A model generated the notes under the pieces. It had not been told where the DNA came from, made no database searches, and worked only from the letters and a program-made list of their open reading frames with translations. Below are positions 60,523 to 64,000 of a DNA stretch of 64,000 nucleotides, piece by piece; the stretch's first letter is position 1; every line of letters begins with the position of its first letter. The position numbers were made by a program, and so were the translations under genes. Source of the DNA: Leptospira ilyithenensis (GTDB lineage Bacteria > Spirochaetota > Leptospiria > Leptospirales > Leptospiraceae); NCBI RefSeq assembly GCF_004771005.1, contig NZ_RQHV01000061.1, positions 62,001 through 126,000 on the forward strand, written 5' to 3'.

Positions 60523-61503
60523 ATGAATTTACTCATTATCGGATATTCTTCGTTAGTTGCCAGAAGGATACTTCCTGCAGCTTTAAAAATAAGCAGGATA
60601 AAGAAAATATATATCTGTTCGAAAAATCTAAAAGAAGTTTTACCGGAATGGACAAGTTCCAAGGAAATCGTTCTTATCGACGGATACGAAACGGATCTTT
60701 CTTCCCATGACACTCTCGTTTACATATCCACTCCCAATTCTTTGCATTTCCATTATGGACGTTATTATTTGGAAAGAGGTTTTCATGTAGTCATTGACAA
60801 ACCCGCTGTTTTGAATTTGGGAGAGGCAGAAAGATTGACGGAGATTGCAAGAAAAAATTCCATTCTTCTCGCGGAAGCCAATGTTTGGTACCGCCATCCC
60901 ATTGCAGGGACTTTTAAATCTTTGTTTGATTCCTGTGAACGAAATCATAATTTGAGAATCATTCAAACTTTTACAAACCCTCCACTTGATAAGTCCAATT
61001 TCAGATATAAAACTGATTTTGGAGGTGGAATTCTTTACGACAGAGCCTCCTATGCAATCAGTTTGAGTCGTTTTTTGTTATCGAAGTACCCTAAAGAAAT
61101 CGATGTATTTGTAAATGAAAGAGATAACAACGGTTTGGATATTTCTTCCGAAGTATTGTTTCGTTTTGATGAGAGAAGTATACTTCTCTCATCCTATTTC
61201 AGTTTAAATGCGCAGTATTTTAATAAGCTTCAGTTGTTAGGCGAAAATATTCTGATCGAAGCAGAGAGACTTTTTACTCCGCCTGAAAATTATAATGGTA
61301 AAGTCTTGGTTTCGAATCGGAATAAAAGCAACGTAGTTGATGTTGAAATGGGGGATTCTTTTCAGTTGTTTCTGGAAGAAATTTTAGATTCTGTTTCGGG
61401 TGATGAATATAAAAGGTATTCGGAAGAGTTTTATAACGATTCGGTCGTTTTGGAAAAAATAATTAATCTTGGTAAAAAAGGTATTTATGAATCAGGTCAT
61501 TAA
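60523..61503 (+). CDS. Gfo/Idh/MocA oxidoreductase, probable NDP-hexose 3-ketoreductase
   Basis: This 326-aa protein opens NLLIIGYSSLVARRILPAAL (Rossmann, atypical G pattern), has STPNSLHFHYG, VVIDKPAVLNLGEAE (family lysine motif) and FGGGILYDRASYAIS. Next to the 2,3-dehydratase it is expected to reduce the unstable 3-keto intermediate, as in other 2,6-dideoxy sugar pathways. It overlaps the aminotransferase by 17 bases. Confidence 0.82.
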   Translation: MNLLIIGYSSLVARRILPAALKISRIKKIYICSKNLKEVLPEWTSSKEIVLIDGYETDLSSHDTLVYISTPNSLHFHYGRYYLERGFHVVIDKPAVLNLGEAERLTEIARKNSILLAEANVWYRHPIAGTFKSLFDSCERNHNLRIIQTFTNPPLDKSNFRYKTDFGGGILYDRASYAISLSRFLLSKYPKEIDVFVNERDNNGLDISSEVLFRFDERSILLSSYFSLNAQYFNKLQLLGENILIEAERLFTPPENYNGKVLVSNRNKSNVVDVEMGDSFQLFLEEILDSVSGDEYKRYSEEFYNDSVVLEKIINLGKKGIYESGH

Positions 61504-62593
61504 AGTTTGGGATTATTTGGAAGAACTTCAGATAGAAAAAGATGAAGTTATGAAACTTATCGAAAAGGTTTTGTTCTCCGGTAGATTGATATTCGGAGAA
61601 AGCCTGCTCTCCTTTGAAAGATCATTATCAGAATACATCGGACTTAAATACGGAATCGGAGTTGATAATGCGACCAATGCAACAATGCTTTCTTTGAAAG
61701 CATTGAATATAGGAGAAAATGACGAAGTCATTACTGTACCCAATACTGCAGTACCGACAGTAAGTGCCATCATCAGTGCAGGGGCCAAACCGGTCTTTGT
61801 CGATATTGATCCTGAAACTTATTTGATGGACACGAGCCAAGTTCGCAAAGCAATCACTGATAAAACGAAAGCTATCGTCCCGGTGCATTTATACGGTCAA
61901 TCCGTTGATATGGATCCTATTATCGCAATAGCGAAAGAATTTAATCTTAAAATATCGGAAGACTGCGCTCAATCGCATGGAGCGGAATACAAAGGCAAAA
62001 AAGCCGGATCTTTTTCGGATTGTTCCACATTCTCCTTTTATCCTACAAAACCGTTAGGCGGTTTCGGCGATGCGGGAATGATTTTAACAAATAACGCGGA
62101 AACAAATGATAAGCTGAGAAGACTGCGTTTTTACGGAATGGATAAAGTATATTATGCGGAAGAACACGGTTATAATTCCCGTGTAGACGAACTGCATGCA
62201 GCAATACTCGATTTTAAACTGAAGAAACTTGATGAAAATAATAATAAAAGAAGAGAGATCGCGACAAGATATAACGGGATTCTGAAGGACTCCGGTTTGA
62301 AACTACCTGTGGAAAAAGAATATAATAAACATGTTTATTATCTGTACGTAGTCGCCCATCCCGAAAGAGATCGTATCCTTGATGAACTTAAAAAAGAAAA
62401 TATACTTTTAAACGTAAGTTATCCTTTTCCCATTCATACAATGCGTGGTTATTCGCATCTCGGTTACAAACAGGGAGATTTTCCGGTTACGGAAAAACTA
62501 TCGAATGAAATATTTTCATTACCCATGTATCCGTATCTTTCGGAGGAATCCCAAACGCGGGTATGTAATGTGTTAAAGTCAATCATTGGTTGA
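61487..62593 (+). CDS. DegT/DnrJ/EryC1/StrS family aminotransferase of the deoxy-sugar cassette
   Basis: This 368-aa PLP enzyme has GVDNATNATMLSL (58-70), SEDCAQS (D159) and PLP lysine K188 in SFYPTKPLGGFGDAG. The family aminates C3 or C4 of dTDP-keto sugars, and with the 3,4-ketoisomerase it suggests a 3-amino sugar. I chose ATG 61487; the frame is open to 61469 but that part lies within the reductase. It differs from the tandem pair at 16589-18800 in the lysine motif. Confidence 0.9.
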   Translation: MNQVIKVWDYLEELQIEKDEVMKLIEKVLFSGRLIFGESLLSFERSLSEYIGLKYGIGVDNATNATMLSLKALNIGENDEVITVPNTAVPTVSAIISAGAKPVFVDIDPETYLMDTSQVRKAITDKTKAIVPVHLYGQSVDMDPIIAIAKEFNLKISEDCAQSHGAEYKGKKAGSFSDCSTFSFYPTKPLGGFGDAGMILTNNAETNDKLRRLRFYGMDKVYYAEEHGYNSRVDELHAAILDFKLKKLDENNNKRREIATRYNGILKDSGLKLPVEKEYNKHVYYLYVVAHPERDRILDELKKENILLNVSYPFPIHTMRGYSHLGYKQGDFPVTEKLSNEIFSLPMYPYLSEESQTRVCNVLKSIIG

Positions 62594-62668
62594 GAAAGAT
62601 TGACTGATCTCTTTCACGTAATCCGAAATCGAAATCACTTAAGTTGCCTTTCCGATTAACAACTTTTA
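62594..62668. other. Short intergenic gap before the last gene
   Basis: This 75-base gap contains a weak hairpin (GAAAGA 62594-62599 with TCTTTC 62610-62615) but no T-run, so no terminator is called. No promoter was recognised. Confidence 0.3.
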
Positions 62669-64000
62669 ATGACAAATCATATCACATTTAATTCCGTTCG
62701 ATCTGTTTTCAAGAATATTCCTTTCGAAGGCTTACTTATATTTTTTGTCACTTATCTTACTTTAGGATATTATTCCTTTTACGGTTTGGATACGTACCAT
62801 GAAGGAACTGTTTTTAAGCCGAGTTTGGACGTTTACAACGGTAGAAAAATATTTCTGGAAACTTTTTCTCATTATGGAGCGTTGAGTACTTACTTTAATG
62901 CCTGGGGAATGTTTCTGTTAGGCCCGTATCTGTCGTCAGTCCGGCTTACAATCGTATTTGCCTATAGTATTTCTTTTTTTATACTTTTTTCGTTATTTAA
63001 ACTTTATTTTGGCCGAACAATCGCCTATATGCTTGTTATACTAGGGATCTGTTCGATTCCTTTTGTATTTGTCTGCGGATCCAATCTTTTTCTATCCTGG
63101 TCTTCCATTTACTGCTTACCCTTTCAATCCTACAGTCTTTATCTGATCTTTACCCTGAACAGGAAGAATGGATTTCGAAATTCATTCTTTATTGGAATTT
63201 GCACAGGTATATTGTTTCATATCAAACAACCGGTCGGAGCGACATTGCTTTTGGCATTATTTTGTGCGAACTGCTTTTATTTTTTTCAACGGTTGCTATT
63301 CAGTTTTAAGAAGGGTCGTTGGAATGGTTTTGTTTTTCAGTCCTTCGTTTTTGCGGGCTTTATCGTAATCAATGCTGTAATGTTGCTTCTTTTTTATTCA
63401 CAAGGCAATCTCAGTTCCTATTGGGAACAAAATATCGTATATGCGTTAACCGGAGCAGCCAGTGTTCAAGGTTCGTTTGGTATTTTATTACAGAATCTTT
63501 TTCCAGGTTTCAGTCATGCAATTTTGTTTTTTTCCGTTTTTCTCGCAGCACTCTTGCTCATTCAAAATAGGGTATTATTATTCTTTTTTTTGTCTGGTTT
63601 ATTCTTGATATCCAATTATTTTTTTGTCGGACTGGATCATCTGTTTCCTCTTTTTATATGCGGTTCGTTACTTATTTTTTTATTGAAAATGAATGCGGTT
63701 GTAAAACCGCTCGGAGCATATAAGTATTTGATTTTTCTTGCTTTTATTACCGCATCATGGAGTCAATTTCATCCGAATCCCACTCCTTATCATAGATCAT
63801 GGTCGGTATTTCCGGCGTTATGCGTCGTTATCATATTTCTCAAGCAGTTAACAGTAAAATCTTTTCATTTGAAAATGGCGCTCCTTTTGCTTTTAATCTT
63901 ATCGGTTATTTACAAGTTGGAACAAGTTGTTGCCTTACCTGTTAAATCGTTCGTTCATGTAAATGGAGGAATATTGAATGGTTTGTATGTTGAAACTCAT
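62669..64000 (+). CDS. Polytopic membrane protein, N-terminal part (runs off the window)
   Basis: From ATG 62669 a single frame stays open for 444 codons to the window end. The protein has about ten or more hydrophobic segments, and between the first two a loop with YGLDTYHEGTVFKPSLD, where the acidic pair D/E sits as in GT-C enzymes. FSHYGALSTYFNAWG and GRTIAYMLVILGICS follow. No family recognised; no clear ribosome site. Third large membrane protein of the locus. The C-terminus is beyond the window, so the true length is unknown. Confidence 0.7.
   Translation, partial: MTNHITFNSVRSVFKNIPFEGLLIFFVTYLTLGYYSFYGLDTYHEGTVFKPSLDVYNGRKIFLETFSHYGALSTYFNAWGMFLLGPYLSSVRLTIVFAYSISFFILFSLFKLYFGRTIAYMLVILGICSIPFVFVCGSNLFLSWSSIYCLPFQSYSLYLIFTLNRKNGFRNSFFIGICTGILFHIKQPVGATLLLALFCANCFYFFQRLLFSFKKGRWNGFVFQSFVFAGFIVINAVMLLLFYSQGNLSSYWEQNIVYALTGAASVQGSFGILLQNLFPGFSHAILFFSVFLAALLLIQNRVLLFFFLSGLFLISNYFFVGLDHLFPLFICGSLLIFLLKMNAVVKPLGAYKYLIFLAFITASWSQFHPNPTPYHRSWSVFPALCVVIIFLKQLTVKSFHLKMALLLLLILSVIYKLEQVVALPVKSFVHVNGGILNGLYVETH

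Noticed and set aside
62594..62615. Hairpin GAAAGA/TCTTTC after the aminotransferase gene
   Set aside because: The stem is only 6 bp with a 10-base loop and no T-run, so it does not qualify as a terminator.
63168..63570. Two short plus-strand open frames (63168-63368 and 63319-63570)
   Set aside because: They are in other frames of the long membrane-protein gene starting at 62669, which stays open to the window end and has a clear membrane-protein composition.

Overview
The window is one long polysaccharide locus, almost certainly the O-antigen (rfb) region of a Leptospira species. I base the genus on three things: protein families I know mainly from Leptospira rfb loci (the LIC12192 'sporadic carbohydrate cluster' family and the LIC12133/TIGR04325 methyltransferase family), the AT-leaning composition with many TTG starts, and toxin-antitoxin debris at the locus edge. 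I cannot name the species. Every supported gene is on the + strand. Most are separated by fewer than 60 bases or overlap by 4-14 bases, often as ATGA or TTGA stop/start quadruplets, so a few very long transcripts are likely. I saw no rRNA, tRNA, CRISPR array or insertion sequence.

Layout. 1-3115: dTDP-L-rhamnose genes (end of rfbC, rfbD, rfbB) with a polyprenyl-phosphate-type glycosyltransferase. 3145-4167: a decayed zeta-type toxin-antitoxin pair followed by an intact MNT/HEPN pair. 4281-4736: two palindromes and a MarR-type EPS-associated regulator, the probable head of the main operon. 4737-7260: fcl, the O-antigen ABC exporter permease (wzm) and a GmhA-like isomerase. 7272-14530: a large membrane protein, a WbuC cupin, methyltransferases, an SDR, a GT2 enzyme and two small related-looking membrane proteins. 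14570-20438: two epimerases, two DegT aminotransferases and a HAD-kinase fusion. 20445-24501: split transketolase with the 'sporadic carbohydrate cluster' genes. 24534-31648: a flippase-like protein, a giant membrane protein, an FAD oxidoreductase, a domain-swapped HldE-like enzyme and a nucleotidyltransferase. 31666-42663: a legionaminic-acid-type nonulosonic acid pathway plus a WbpG/HisH/HisF-like amidation trio. 42680-50039: the most notable block, with all four enzyme types of the Campylobacter jejuni capsular phosphoramidate pathway (Cj1415-Cj1418), a methyltransferase, a sulfotransferase-like protein, a formyltransferase-like protein and an unknown protein. 50056-58668: a glycosyltransferase, Wzt, an acyltransferase, methyltransferases and a GT2-methyltransferase fusion. 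58694-62593: a deoxy-amino-sugar cassette. 62669-64000: a membrane protein running off the window.

How it works together. The genes make several nucleotide sugars (dTDP-rhamnose, a GDP-6-deoxyhexose, a heptose derivative, CMP-legionaminic acid or a relative, a dTDP-(amino)dideoxy sugar and perhaps a transketolase-branched sugar), assemble them with glycosyltransferases, decorate them by methylation, acylation, amidation and probably phosphoramidylation, and export the chain by a Wzm/Wzt ABC transporter. The leading hypothesis is that this spirochaete decorates its LPS with a phosphoramidate group. A sulfotransferase-fold protein inside the module is a logical candidate for the transferase, because the activated donor (3'-phospho-cytidine-5'-diphosphoramidate) resembles PAPS.
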